Assembly: GCA_002339325.1 (NCBI GenBank) | Contig: DDKK01000040.1 | Span: 71,157 to 135,156 of the forward strand | Length of the DNA: 64,000 bases | Direction: 5' to 3' | Source of the DNA: Nitrospiraceae bacterium UBA2600 | GTDB taxonomy: Bacteria > Nitrospirota > Thermodesulfovibrionia > Thermodesulfovibrionales > Thermodesulfovibrionaceae | Shown here: piece by piece, positions 1 through 9,458 of the stretch | How the letters are laid out: each line of letters begins with the position of its first letter | Position numbering within the stretch: the first letter of the stretch is position 1 | Program-made: the position numbers and the translations under genes | The notes under the pieces: model-generated | What the model saw: only the letters and a program-made list of their open reading frames with translations | Database searches by the model: none | Told to the model about the DNA's origin: nothing

Positions 1-468
1 AAGTTATCAAGCGGCATAGCTCCGATTGCAAGGTTAGTTAAAAAGGGAGTGAGAGTTGGCATGGGCACTGATGGAGCGGCAAGTAACAACAATCTTGATA
101 TTCTTGAAGAAATATCCATTGCTGCCAAGATACAGAAGGGAATAACTGCTGACCCTACGGTGCTTAACGTAAAAACATGTATGAAAATGCTGACTATATG
201 GCCTGCTCAGGCTTTGGGAATTGATAAGGAAAGAGGGAGTATTGAATCTGGTAAGAGGGCAGATTTGGTTGTTATGAAACTTAACAAACCGCATCTTCAA
301 CCTATTTATGACATATATTCGACAATTATATACTCTGCTAAGTCTTCTGACATAGAGGATGTCTTTGTCAACGGAGTTCCTATAATTCTTAAAGGTAAGC
401 ATCAATTTTGCGACGAAGATGAGATAATAAATAAAGCAAACTGGTGGGCTGAAAGGATAAAAAGTTAA
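1..468 (+). CDS. mtaD: 5-methylthioadenosine/S-adenosylhomocysteine deaminase, C-terminal part
   Basis: The reading frame is open from base 1, so the gene starts upstream of the window and about 155 C-terminal residues are seen. It begins KLSSGIAPIARL and contains GTDGAASNNNLD, the amidohydrolase signature in which the Asp binds the catalytic metal in MtaD-type deaminases; the C-terminal composite-domain segment (GKRADLVVM) is also present. The family hydrolytically deaminates methylthioadenosine, SAH or adenosine in the cytoplasm; aminofutalosine deaminases of menaquinone synthesis are close relatives and cannot be excluded. The end overlaps the convergent holA end by 4 bases. Confidence 0.85.
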   Translation, partial: KLSSGIAPIARLVKKGVRVGMGTDGAASNNNLDILEEISIAAKIQKGITADPTVLNVKTCMKMLTIWPAQALGIDKERGSIESGKRADLVVMKLNKPHLQPIYDIYSTIIYSAKSSDIEDVFVNGVPIILKGKHQFCDEDEIINKANWWAERIKS

Positions 469-1358
469 TCTTTTAAAAGCTCATATAAAAGCAGTTCTAA
501 GCTACAAGACTTTCCTTGTCGTAATGCTACATTTGTAGAGTAAAGAAGGGAGTATGCCCTTTCATTCATGGCTATTCGATTGCTAAAATGCCAATTAAGA
601 GCGCCTAAAACCATGTCATAGTCTGAGGGCTGAAGATTGTTGATTATCTTGAAGGCTACAGAAAAGTCCTTTTTTTTGATTGCTTCGACAAGGTCAAAGG
701 CCTTATACTCTAACGTTTCTGTTAATATTTCTTTTATATCGGATATATCAACATTTGAATTGTCTATGAGAAGGGATATCTTTTCTAACTCAGAGGAGAT
801 TAAACCGGGCTGTGCTCCTGTTATTTCTATGAGGTAGTATATGGCACTTCTACTGAGTTTTATTTGTAATTTTTCAGACTTATAAACTATCCATTCGGCC
901 AGTTCTCTTTCAGAGACCTCAAGATTGAAAATGGCTACATTTTTTTTCTTTTTCAAATATGAAATCTCATCGGCAATATCTTTTGAAGAGGCATTACAAA
1001 GAATGAGCATGCTTACATTTTTAAATTTAGCATTTGTAATCTCTTCAAGCCATTCAATTCGTTTTTCAAGCTTTTTTATTTTTTCAAAATTGTAGACAAC
1101 GATAATTCTTTTTTCTGAAAAAAGAGAAATAGATGATATTGTAATTTTTTTGTCTACTTCTTCAGGGGTCTCGTATACTTCTACTGAGAGAGGTGGAAAG
1201 TTATCCAGTAAGAGTTTTTTTAATTCCGAGAGAAAAAATAAATCTGACGAGTGGCATAAATATATATTTAGAGGCAGTCCCTTCTTAATTTCTTCTTCAA
1301 ACTTTTTAATTGCAAGCATAATAATATTATAATCGAAAATTAATAAATCTGAAGGCAT
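465..1358 (-). CDS. holA: DNA polymerase III delta subunit
   Basis: The 297-residue product has the HolA layout: an N-terminal segment similar to LPLNIYLCHSSDLFFLSELKK, a central AAA+-like region without a functional Walker A, and a C-terminal helical collar domain (KKKDFSVAFKIINNL). Delta opens the beta clamp in the clamp-loader complex. Identity rests on overall pattern, as delta is poorly conserved. The chosen ATG has a weak GAGG four bases upstream; a second ATG 13 codons in lacks any Shine-Dalgarno. The gene diverges from the LysR gene at 1419. Confidence 0.8.
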   Translation of the reverse strand: MPSDLLIFDYNIIMLAIKKFEEEIKKGLPLNIYLCHSSDLFFLSELKKLLLDNFPPLSVEVYETPEEVDKKITISSISLFSEKRIIVVYNFEKIKKLEKRIEWLEEITNAKFKNVSMLILCNASSKDIADEISYLKKKKNVAIFNLEVSERELAEWIVYKSEKLQIKLSRSAIYYLIEITGAQPGLISSELEKISLLIDNSNVDISDIKEILTETLEYKAFDLVEAIKKKDFSVAFKIINNLQPSDYDMVLGALNWHFSNRIAMNERAYSLLYSTNVALRQGKSCSLELLLYELLKD

Positions 1359-1383
1359 AAAACCTCAATTGAAGCCTAAAGAA

Positions 1384-1412
1384 TTGAACTTAAATGTTCA
1401 CTCTGCTATACT
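1384..1412 (+). promoter_or_regulatory. promoter of the LysR gene, overlapping an inverted repeat
   Basis: TTGAAC (1384-1389), a 17-base spacer and TATACT (1407-1412) make a good sigma-70 type promoter. The start codon at 1419 lies only 6 bases past the -10, so the transcript would be leaderless or nearly so. The -35 and spacer contain TGAAC-ttaaat-GTTCA (1385-1400), an inverted repeat with the T-N11-A style used by LysR proteins, which suggests autoregulation. The regulatory reading is inference. Confidence 0.6.
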
Positions 1413-1418
1413 TAAACA

Positions 1419-2309
1419 ATGGATATACATCAGTTAAAAATATTCATAGCAGTATTTAAAAATCGGAGTTTTTCAAAGGCAGGAAAGGAGTTATATCTTA
1501 CCCAGCCAACAATTAGTGAACACATCAAGACTCTTGAGAATGAGTTAGAGCTAAAACTCTTTGATAGAGTCGGTAAGACTGTAATTCCCACAAAAGATGC
1601 TCAAATTCTCTACGAACAAGCCCTTGAAATTGTTGAAAAAATTGAACTGATAAAAGACTCTATTCAGAAAATAAAAACCGTTCCCTCTGGCAGTGTTTCA
1701 ATCGGAGCAAGCAGCATTCCAGGAACTTACATATTACCAGAACTTATTTCGACGTTTAATAAAAAATATCCTCAGATTTTTCTACATATATTAATTTCGG
1801 ACTCTAAATCAGTTATAGAAAGCCTTATCTCTGGAGAAATATTAATTGGAGTTGTAGGCACTGCAATAAAAGACCCTCGAATTAAATATGAGCCATTTAT
1901 GAATGATGAACTTGTCATTGCAACTCCTTACCCCTTTAAGAAGAGTTATATCTCCCCCAAAGAGTTATCGGAGTATCCTTTTATAATGCGAGAGGAAGGT
2001 TCTGGAACAAGAAAGGAGATGGAAAAATGGCTTAGTAAGATTGGTGTCAATTTAGATAATTTAAGGATTGTTTGCACCCTTGGCAGCACAGACGCAATTA
2101 AAGAAGCAATAAAAAAAGGAGTTGGTATTTCAATTCTTTCCATACATTCAATCAAAGATGAGATAGAATGCAAAAGACTTAAAGCAGTGAAGATTGACAA
2201 TTACGAGATGAAAAGAGTCTTTTACATAGCAAGAAACTCTAAGAGGAGTTTGCCCTTTGTGCACCAACTTTTCTATGATTTTCTTAAGGAAAAAGCTTTT
2301 ACTGTATGA
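1419..2309 (+). CDS. LysR-family transcriptional regulator
   Basis: The 296-residue protein begins with the LysR winged helix-turn-helix (MDIHQLKIFIAVFKNRSFSKAGKE and LTQPTISEHIKTLE, residues 1-60), then a linker helix and a periplasmic-binding-like effector domain (residues ~90-290). The effector domain resembles the CysB/Cbl-like and selenium-metabolism LysR branch (VPSGSVSIGASSIPG), but the effector cannot be read from sequence. The gene is monocistronic; its 3' end overlaps the convergent thioredoxin-fold gene by 11 bases. An inverted repeat in its own promoter points to self-control. Confidence 0.88.
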   Translation: MDIHQLKIFIAVFKNRSFSKAGKELYLTQPTISEHIKTLENELELKLFDRVGKTVIPTKDAQILYEQALEIVEKIELIKDSIQKIKTVPSGSVSIGASSIPGTYILPELISTFNKKYPQIFLHILISDSKSVIESLISGEILIGVVGTAIKDPRIKYEPFMNDELVIATPYPFKKSYISPKELSEYPFIMREEGSGTRKEMEKWLSKIGVNLDNLRIVCTLGSTDAIKEAIKKGVGISILSIHSIKDEIECKRLKAVKIDNYEMKRVFYIARNSKRSLPFVHQLFYDFLKEKAFTV

Positions 2310-3036
2310 TATTGTCAAGTCCTTCGGGAGAAAAACCTACCATTCTCTTTCCATTTTGCGATATGAATGTAGGAGTTCCGTTTATCTGAAGTTTTGGCAT
2401 AAGTGTAACAGAAGCTTCAATTTTCTTATTTCCCTCTTCACATATCTGACCTGTCCACTTTGAATTTAAGTAGCCGTTATAATCCATTCCTGAACAAATA
2501 GCTTTTATAGATTTTTCTTTTGCCTGTGGATGAAGCCTTTCAAGTGGGAATAATATAACCTTGACCTCAACTTTTCTCTTATCTGCCCATGTCTTAACAG
2601 CTTCTTTTGCCTGTTCGCAGAATGGACAGTCTGGGTCTGTAATCATGTAAACGTATTTATCTGCTCCTTCTGGCTTATATGAGAAAGCTACCACTTTGTT
2701 GAGCTCGTCTTTTAGGTTTTTAAATACTTCTTGTTGAAGCCTATTTAGAGTTGTTTTAGCCAAGAATTCACCATTTCTATAAATATCACCAAATATAAAA
2801 GTTTTACCATCCGGAAAGGCATAAAATATGTTATAACTACCACCTCTCAGTATTACGATTTGACAGAGATTTGTATCTTTTATCTCGTTTTTTTCAACAA
2901 TTTTTTCGAAATCAACTTTGAGTTGTTCTTTAATTGATTCCTCTTTTACATTTCCGCAAGGATTTGGAGAAATATTACAACCCGAAATAAATAAGAAAGC
3001 AGAGATAGCAAATATAAAAAAATTAAAACTTTTCAT
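2299..3036 (-). CDS. DsbC-like thiol:disulfide interchange lipoprotein
   Basis: The 245-residue protein has a lipoprotein signal (hydrophobic helix ending FLFISGC, cleavage before Cys at about residue 20), a DsbC/G-like dimerisation region, and a thioredoxin-fold domain with the active-site CPFC motif (in DPDCPFCEQAKE, residues ~135-146) and the cis-Pro loop GTPTFI near the C-terminus. DsbC-type proteins isomerise or reduce disulfides outside the cytoplasmic membrane. The lipid anchor would hold it at the periplasmic face. It lies 78 bases beyond the end of the GH57 gene on the same strand. Confidence 0.85.
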   Translation of the reverse strand: MKSFNFFIFAISAFLFISGCNISPNPCGNVKEESIKEQLKVDFEKIVEKNEIKDTNLCQIVILRGGSYNIFYAFPDGKTFIFGDIYRNGEFLAKTTLNRLQQEVFKNLKDELNKVVAFSYKPEGADKYVYMITDPDCPFCEQAKEAVKTWADKRKVEVKVILFPLERLHPQAKEKSIKAICSGMDYNGYLNSKWTGQICEEGNKKIEASVTLMPKLQINGTPTFISQNGKRMVGFSPEGLDNIIQ

Positions 3037-3114
3037 CTTTTTTCTCCTTTTATTTGTAATTAAAGAAGTTTAACAAAATCTGTTGTCACTAAGTCAACCT
3101 AATGCCTTAAACTC

Positions 3115-5247
3115 TTAAAGCCACATTAGTTTATCGAAGTCAGGGGTAGGAACATGAACTTTTATGAAGCCTGTAAAGGGTATTTTTTCAACTATGTAGC
3201 TATTTTTTAATATCTCTATCAGGAAACAAATGTTCTCTTCTTGTTTGATTTCTATTATGTCAAAGGGTAATTCAATTTCGACAATTTCCTCATAGGCTAC
3301 AGTATCTATCTCATCCTTTTTTATCCAATTTTCTCCGTCCCTTATCATTACTGAAGCTAACCTTTTTTTAAAGTCGTCGTATGTAATTTTTATGCTTCGA
3401 GGCTCAAAGATTACAATGTTAATTTTAAGCTCTTCTATTTCTTTCAAAGGATATCTGGGGTCTAATCTTATAAACAGGCTTTTTCTGTTAAATCCGTAAT
3501 ACAGATAGCTGAAGAGACTTTCTGACCGGTGCATGCTTCCTCCGAGTCTCTCTAAATTGAATTTTCCTGCTTCGAGCCATTCAAAGTATCCTGTTACTTT
3601 ACCGTCTATTTTTGGATATATAAAACCTTTTGGTTCAAGTTCAGGTTTGATTTCTCTCATAGCTTTGCTGATTGGAATATGTAGAAAGTCTGGAGGTTCT
3701 TTTCCGATTTTAAGATATACGCTCATTAGATGATGTCTGTAAATCTCGTCAAACACGTCTTTTGTGTCTGTATAATGCTCATCCCCATACCACCAGTTCC
3801 AGTCGCTTCCTTCGGCAATGTAAATTTCTTCCCACGCTTCTGATAAATTTACTTGGGGGTTTTCTTGTCTGAATTTTATAAGTTCCTGTCTTGTTTTGTA
3901 GAGATAGTCCCAAGAAAGATTATCCTCTTCATGTCCTATCCATATTGAAAAATTCGCATTTATCCACGAGCCCGGAAAAACTTTACTTAATGATTTTCTC
4001 TCATTGTTAACTGATAGGTATTCGGAGAATGTTACTGTGGTCAGTTCTTTGTCATTTTGTAGTTTTTCATAGAGGGCATTCAAAAAATCGAAGCCGTCAT
4101 TTTCATAATACTCCCAAGCGTTCTCTCCATCGAGTATTACAGAAACAATTGAATTAGGAGGGGATTTTTTAATTTTTCCAATAAAATCATCTACAGCCTT
4201 TTTAGCATCCCAACGAGAGTAGACAAAACCTATTAGGTCAGAGAGAACGTGGTCTCTGAAAAAAATATCAACTCCCTCGAAATTGTAAGTCCTATAGAGT
4301 AAGTCAGGAGCTATTAAGTTCCCAGCATGTCTTATCTTAACACCTAAAGATTTTTCAAGTATTTCTTCATCAGTAGCAATCCATTTTATTCCTGCCTTAT
4401 TAATTAGCCTTATAACCTCCTCACTCACAGACCCCTCTGATGGCCACATTCCCTTCGGTTTTGAGCCAAAGGTTTCTTCAAAAAAATCAATGGCTTTCTT
4501 AATCTGTGTTTCTGCATCTTCAGGTGCTCTGAAGTTATTCTCTGGAAGTGTGACCCAGGGCATGCATTCTTTTGCTTTGTAGTTATCACAGAGAAGCGGT
4601 AAAATAGGATGATAAAATGGTGTTACCGAAAGTTCTATCTGGCCTGAGTTAAACATTTCTCTGTAAGTGGGTATGATTTTTCTCATTAGATTGAGATGTT
4701 TATCAAGAATATAACTCTTTTCTTCCTCTGAAAAATTTCGTCCTTTTTTTATTATTTCAATCAGAACAGGGTCTTCGTTTCGGTGCAGGGGGTCAATCCA
4801 GGTGAGATTAAATAGAACTTGCAGGTCTCGTATATCCTGAGGGGTAAATTTTTTGGCTATTTTTTCTAAATTTCCATAACTTTTACCCCTTTTTTCAAGC
4901 AGTTCGGCGTATCTACGAAAAGGTTTTACCATGGTATCCCAGTTGGCAAGGAAAAAGTTTTCAATTATGAAAATTTTCTGTTCAAGGCTTAAATCCTCAG
5001 CTTTAATAAGACTGTATTCAAAGAAAATGTCTGTTATTCCCCTTTCATAATCCATTAATTGCTTTAGAAGAGAAGGTACTACGTTAAAGGTAACCTTAAC
5101 TTTTGGAAAGTTTTTTAGAATTAAAAGCATATCAAGATAATCTTTTGTAGCATGAAGCCTAACCCATGGAAGCATGAATTTGCCCTTCAAAGGGTCATAA
5201 TAGTAGGGTTGATGCATGTGCCAGAGTACTGCGATATTAATACTCAT
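3115..5247 (-). CDS. Glycoside hydrolase family 57 protein
   Basis: The 710-residue protein opens with the GH57 motif HMHQPYY (residues 10-16) and carries WPSEGSVSEE and DGENAWEYYENDG, which match the conserved GH57 motifs holding the catalytic Glu and Asp. GH57 enzymes are alpha-amylases, 4-alpha-glucanotransferases or branching enzymes acting on alpha-glucans. There is no signal peptide, so a cytoplasmic glycogen-like substrate is likely. A C-terminal beta-rich region (residues ~530-700) follows the catalytic barrel. The start overlaps the ftsB-like gene by 4 bases, so the two are probably translated together. Confidence 0.88.
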   Translation of the reverse strand: MSINIAVLWHMHQPYYYDPLKGKFMLPWVRLHATKDYLDMLLILKNFPKVKVTFNVVPSLLKQLMDYERGITDIFFEYSLIKAEDLSLEQKIFIIENFFLANWDTMVKPFRRYAELLEKRGKSYGNLEKIAKKFTPQDIRDLQVLFNLTWIDPLHRNEDPVLIEIIKKGRNFSEEEKSYILDKHLNLMRKIIPTYREMFNSGQIELSVTPFYHPILPLLCDNYKAKECMPWVTLPENNFRAPEDAETQIKKAIDFFEETFGSKPKGMWPSEGSVSEEVIRLINKAGIKWIATDEEILEKSLGVKIRHAGNLIAPDLLYRTYNFEGVDIFFRDHVLSDLIGFVYSRWDAKKAVDDFIGKIKKSPPNSIVSVILDGENAWEYYENDGFDFLNALYEKLQNDKELTTVTFSEYLSVNNERKSLSKVFPGSWINANFSIWIGHEEDNLSWDYLYKTRQELIKFRQENPQVNLSEAWEEIYIAEGSDWNWWYGDEHYTDTKDVFDEIYRHHLMSVYLKIGKEPPDFLHIPISKAMREIKPELEPKGFIYPKIDGKVTGYFEWLEAGKFNLERLGGSMHRSESLFSYLYYGFNRKSLFIRLDPRYPLKEIEELKINIVIFEPRSIKITYDDFKKRLASVMIRDGENWIKKDEIDTVAYEEIVEIELPFDIIEIKQEENICFLIEILKNSYIVEKIPFTGFIKVHVPTPDFDKLMWL

Positions 5248-5573
5248 TTGTCTTCGCTTTTAAACTGAAAAATCATCTCTCCTGGCTTTACAAGGCCAAA
5301 CTTTTCTCTGGCACATTTTTCAAAGTATGCCGGGTCTTTTTTTAACAAGTCGATTTCTTTTTTCAGAGAGTTGTTTTCATTAGAAATTGAATTAATCTCT
5401 GTTAGGAGTCTCTGCTCATTTTTCTTAAGCTGTCTGTATTTTAAATATCCCATGTCCCCAAAGAAGAAGCTATAGCCAAGGAATAGAATTATGCTTACAA
5501 ATATGAGCAAAAAGGTTAAGCTTTTTCGTTTTTGCTCTTTAATAAGCTGCTCTTTGAGGACATTTCTTCGCAT
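5244..5573 (-). CDS. ftsB: FtsB/DivIC-like septum formation protein
   Basis: This is a 109-residue bitopic protein: a basic N-terminus (about 20 residues), one transmembrane helix (LTFLLIFVSIILFLGYSFF), a coiled coil of about 40 residues (QLKKNEQRLLTEINSISNEN), and the FtsB C-terminal pattern PAYFEKCAREKFGLVKPGE. FtsB/DivIC binds FtsL and FtsQ in the divisome. It starts 2 bases after the enolase stop, and eno-ftsB adjacency is widespread in bacteria, which supports the call. Confidence 0.88.
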   Translation of the reverse strand: MRRNVLKEQLIKEQKRKSLTFLLIFVSIILFLGYSFFFGDMGYLKYRQLKKNEQRLLTEINSISNENNSLKKEIDLLKKDPAYFEKCAREKFGLVKPGEMIFQFKSEDK

Positions 5574-5575
5574 AT

Positions 5576-6856
5576 TTAAAATCCTAAATTATAAAAAGCG
5601 GAAATTCCTCTATAGACAGCGGTATCAGCAAGTTCTTCTTCTATCTGAAGAAGCCTGTTGTATTTAGCTATTCTTTCACCTCTTGAAAGTGAACCAGTTT
5701 TTATGAAGCCCGTATTGCATGCTACAGCAAGGTCTGCTATCATAGTATCTTCTGTTTCTCCTGACCGATGCGATATTACAGCGGTATACTTGTTATTCTT
5801 TGTTATTTCTATTGCCTCAAGGGTTTCTGATACTGTTCCAATCTGATTGAGCTTTATGAGAATAGAATTAGCTATGGAACGGTTCATAGCTTCTTTTATA
5901 ATAGATGGATTGGTCACAACGAGGTCATCAGCAACTAACTGAATTTTTTTCCCCAGTCTTTTTGTAAGTAATTCCCATCCCTCCCAGTCTGCTTCGGACA
6001 TTCCATCTTCTATAGAAATAATAGGATATTTCTCAACAAGAGATTCGTAATAACTTACAAGTTCCTCTGAGTTCATCTCCTTACCATCTATTGAGTAAAC
6101 TCTTTCCTTATAAAACTCTGAAGCAGCTGAATCAATGGCAATGTGAAAATCTTTGCCAGGAGCATAATTGGCTTTCTTTATTGATTCGATTATTAACTTT
6201 ATTGCCTCTTCGTTATTTTTGAGCATAGGAGCAAAACCTCCTTCATCACCAACAGAAGTATTAAGTCCCTTTTTCTTTAGAATACCTTTCAAAGTATGAA
6301 AAACTTCAACAGAAGCTCTTAGGGCTTCTGAAAAGCAGGTAAATCCTGTAGGAACAATCATAAACTCCTGTATGTCAAGATTGTTGTCTGCATGAACGCC
6401 TCCGTTTATTACATTCATCATGGGAACAGGAAGCACTTTTGCGTGAGTTCCTCCAATGTATCTGTAAAGGGGAAGCCCGCACTCTTCTGCAGATGCTTTA
6501 CAAACAGCCATTGATACAGCTAAGATAGCATTTGCACCAAGCTTACTTTTGTTCTCTGTACCGTCAAGCTCTATCATCAACTTATCAATTGCTTCTTGCT
6601 CAGAAGATTCCATGCCCACAATCTCTGGTGCTATTTCATTGATAACATTTTCTATTGCTTTGGTAACTCCTTTGCCCATGTATCTTTTTTTGTCTCCATC
6701 CCTTAACTCCAATGCTTCTCTTGTTCCTGTTGATGCACCCGATGGAACAGTGGCAATTCCTGTTATGCCAGACTCAAGAAGAACTTCTACCTGTATTGTT
6801 GGGTTTCCTCTTGAGTCAAGAACCTCTCTTGCTATAATGTCAATAATTTCTCCCAT
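5576..6856 (-). CDS. eno: Enolase
   Basis: The 426-residue product is full length for enolase (2-phosphoglycerate to phosphoenolpyruvate). Visible signatures are the N-terminal ARE(V)LDSRGNPT loop, GGVHADNNLDIQEFMIVP, the metal-binding SIEDGM and the active-site stretches SILIKLNQIGT and ISHRSGETEDT. A Shine-Dalgarno AGGAGG precedes the ATG. It sits in a leftward run behind lpdA and a DUF401 gene. Confidence 0.98.
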   Translation of the reverse strand: MGEIIDIIAREVLDSRGNPTIQVEVLLESGITGIATVPSGASTGTREALELRDGDKKRYMGKGVTKAIENVINEIAPEIVGMESSEQEAIDKLMIELDGTENKSKLGANAILAVSMAVCKASAEECGLPLYRYIGGTHAKVLPVPMMNVINGGVHADNNLDIQEFMIVPTGFTCFSEALRASVEVFHTLKGILKKKGLNTSVGDEGGFAPMLKNNEEAIKLIIESIKKANYAPGKDFHIAIDSAASEFYKERVYSIDGKEMNSEELVSYYESLVEKYPIISIEDGMSEADWEGWELLTKRLGKKIQLVADDLVVTNPSIIKEAMNRSIANSILIKLNQIGTVSETLEAIEITKNNKYTAVISHRSGETEDTMIADLAVACNTGFIKTGSLSRGERIAKYNRLLQIEEELADTAVYRGISAFYNLGF

Positions 6857-6881
6857 TACTTAGACCTCCTTTCAGAAAAAT

Positions 6882-8078
6882 TTAACTATAATATCTTAAA
6901 ATTGCAAATTCAATCAATGCCGAAAATAACATTACAAAAGTTCCTGGAATAACCTTTCTGTAAATTCCTTTCATATCAGCTTTAAAGTAGTTTCTGGTAA
7001 GAATTAAACATAGATGAAGAGGAGAAATCATTACTCCTGTGTATCCAGCTACAAAGGCAAGAGATATTTCATATGGGAAGGTTTCCTTAAGATGAAGCAA
7101 AAGTGGAAATGTGCTGCCAACAAATCCAACGCTAACTCCAGTTATCAATCCAACAAAAAGGGGTAAAAAAATAAAAACATAGATGGGCTCTATTCCTAAA
7201 TGAGTTATTTCAGAGGCAACTGCATCTACAGCACCAGAAAATTTAAGCATTTCCTCAAAGATTATTACACCGACCACAAGTAATACAACATCAAGGGTGA
7301 AGCCATATCGAATTATTTCAAATAGTTTTTTCATCTTGACCTTGAACCAAAGGCAGAGAAATAAAATATTTAAAAAAAGTGAGATATAAAGGTCTATCTT
7401 GAAAATAACTACGGGAACGAGCACGAGACAAATGGGAATAAAACTGTAAATATTCTTGAAAATATCCTTTTTATCTTGACTGTCTTCGTTTTTTACATTC
7501 CTCATGCTTATAATAAATCCAAAGATGACGAAAATTATAGCTATAGGAAGGTTATAGATAATTAAATCTCTTAAAGAAACGCCAGATATAGCAGATGCTA
7601 AAACGATACCTGGATATAGTGGCAAGATAAGCTCCCATGGATGTCTATACCAATAGTTTACAAAAGCCTTTTCATCGGCTGTCATATTGGTGTTCTTTGT
7701 TGAAGATTCTACCATTGGCGCAGAAAGATATGCTCCTCCAAGAGATGGTAACATTCCAATTATCAAAGGCATGGATATTATAGAAATTTTCTTATTCGTA
7801 AAAATGACTTGTGAGAGTTCTGTCATCTTACTCATAAGGCCAGTTTGTTTTAAGGCGTATTCAAAGGATTTAATAAGGGTAAGAGATAAAAAAAGATTTA
7901 GAGATACCTTAGATGTCAATCCATTGAAAATAACTGATGGCAATTTGTAAAAATCAATCGAATAAAAAACAAGAAACAAGAGAGAACTAAAAATTAATGC
8001 ATAGCCTATATATATTTTTCTGCTTAAAAGAAAAAGTATGAAAATGAAGATTAAGAGTACTTTAACTATGTCAGGCAT
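6882..8078 (-). CDS. DUF401 family integral membrane protein, putative transporter
   Basis: The 398-residue protein is almost entirely hydrophobic, with roughly ten predicted transmembrane helices and short polar loops. GMLPSLGGAYLSAPMVESS and GFVGSTFPLLL resemble the re-entrant loops of the DUF401 and CitMHS/GntP-like secondary transporters. The substrate is unknown. It starts 6 bases after the lpdA stop and belongs to the gcvH-lpdA-...-eno run, which hints at an organic-acid or ion transport role, but that is inference. Confidence 0.75.
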   Translation of the reverse strand: MPDIVKVLLIFIFILFLLSRKIYIGYALIFSSLLFLVFYSIDFYKLPSVIFNGLTSKVSLNLFLSLTLIKSFEYALKQTGLMSKMTELSQVIFTNKKISIISMPLIIGMLPSLGGAYLSAPMVESSTKNTNMTADEKAFVNYWYRHPWELILPLYPGIVLASAISGVSLRDLIIYNLPIAIIFVIFGFIISMRNVKNEDSQDKKDIFKNIYSFIPICLVLVPVVIFKIDLYISLFLNILFLCLWFKVKMKKLFEIIRYGFTLDVVLLVVGVIIFEEMLKFSGAVDAVASEITHLGIEPIYVFIFLPLFVGLITGVSVGFVGSTFPLLLHLKETFPYEISLAFVAGYTGVMISPLHLCLILTRNYFKADMKGIYRKVIPGTFVMLFSALIEFAILRYYS

Positions 8079-8084
8079 TTCTTC

Positions 8085-9458
8085 TTATCGGTCTAATTTG
8101 TGAATTGCCTCTCCGTAAATGTCAGCAACTGCCTCGGCAATGCACTCAGACAGAGTAGGGTGGGAATGAATTAATTCCTTAAGTTCTTTTGCTTTTACCT
8201 TTAATTTTACAGCCAGAGAAAGCTCATGAATTATCTCGGAAGCCTTCGGTCCGATTATATGCGCGCCTATTATGGTATCTGTAGCTGAATCGGTAATTAC
8301 TTTTACAAAACCATCAATCTCACCAATTGCATGGGCTTTCCCAATAGCTCTGAAAGGAAAAATTCCTTTTTTTATCTTAAACCCTTTTTCAGAAGCTTCT
8401 TTTTCTTTAAGTCCTACAGAAGCCACTTCTGAGACAGTAAAAATTGTTGATGGAATGACGCTGTAGTCCATAACGATATTGCTGCCCGTAGCATTCTTTG
8501 CCGCTATTTCTCCCTCCTTGTATGCCACATGAGCAAGAAGCCATTTGCCATTTATATCACCGACTGCATAAATGTCCTCTATATTAGTCCTTAAATAGTC
8601 ATCAACAACAACCTCTCCCTTTTTCCCAAACTTTAATTCAAGATTTTTAGTTAATTCTGTATTGTAAGCTCTTCCTACTGCAACAAGAAGAAGAGAGGAC
8701 ACTATCTTTTTCCCATTTGAAAGAAGAATTTCAAGCCCTTCATCATTTTTTTTCAAATCTTCAATTTTTACATCCGTATGAAAATCAATTTTTCTTTTTT
8801 TGAATAATCTTTCAAGAGCTACGGATATTTCTTCGTCTTCCATAGGCAAAATTCTTGGCATTAGCTCAATTAAGGTTACCTTGCTTCCTAAAAGACTAAA
8901 AATCCATGCAAACTCAACCCCTATTGCACCAGCACCAAGAATTGCTATAGACTTCGGAATTTCTTTGATTTTCCATACATCATCGCTTGATATAATTCGG
9001 CTACCATCAAATCTGAGTGTAGGAATTTCGGCAGGTCTTGAACCGGTAGCTATAATAACCCTATCTGCTGATATTATCTCTGATGTTTGCTTTAATCGAA
9101 TCCTCTTGGAGTCTAATAATTCCGCATCATCTTTGATTATTCTGATACCCGAAGTTTTTAGAAGCATAGCGAGCCCTTTTCTTTGTGTTTCTACTACACT
9201 ATCTTTTTTTTCCATCAAAGCCTGAATATTAACAGATTCATCATTTAGAAATTTTTTAGAATCGAATTTTAAATTTTTTGACTTATCAAAGATTTCTAAA
9301 GAGTGTATTATTGTTTTTGTTGGTATGCACCCTCTATTCAAACAAGTTCCACCAAGTTCATCCCTTTCAATTAGAGTAACATTGGCACCAACTCTTCTTG
9401 CTGTCAATGCAGATACATAACCTGCCGGACCTCCTCCAATGACAACAATATTTTTCAT
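8085..9458 (-). CDS. lpdA: Dihydrolipoyl dehydrogenase
   Basis: The 457-residue flavoprotein has an N-terminal FAD-binding GGGPAGYVSA, the redox disulfide C39-LNRG-C44, a second nucleotide-binding GAGAIGVEFAW for NAD, and the C-terminal HSHPTLSE with the catalytic His and Glu. It reoxidises the dihydrolipoyl arm of GcvH or of 2-oxoacid dehydrogenases. It overlaps gcvH by 4 bases, so glycine cleavage is the obvious use, although no gcvP or gcvT is in the window. Confidence 0.95.
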   Translation of the reverse strand: MKNIVVIGGGPAGYVSALTARRVGANVTLIERDELGGTCLNRGCIPTKTIIHSLEIFDKSKNLKFDSKKFLNDESVNIQALMEKKDSVVETQRKGLAMLLKTSGIRIIKDDAELLDSKRIRLKQTSEIISADRVIIATGSRPAEIPTLRFDGSRIISSDDVWKIKEIPKSIAILGAGAIGVEFAWIFSLLGSKVTLIELMPRILPMEDEEISVALERLFKKRKIDFHTDVKIEDLKKNDEGLEILLSNGKKIVSSLLLVAVGRAYNTELTKNLELKFGKKGEVVVDDYLRTNIEDIYAVGDINGKWLLAHVAYKEGEIAAKNATGSNIVMDYSVIPSTIFTVSEVASVGLKEKEASEKGFKIKKGIFPFRAIGKAHAIGEIDGFVKVITDSATDTIIGAHIIGPKASEIIHELSLAVKLKVKAKELKELIHSHPTLSECIAEAVADIYGEAIHKLDR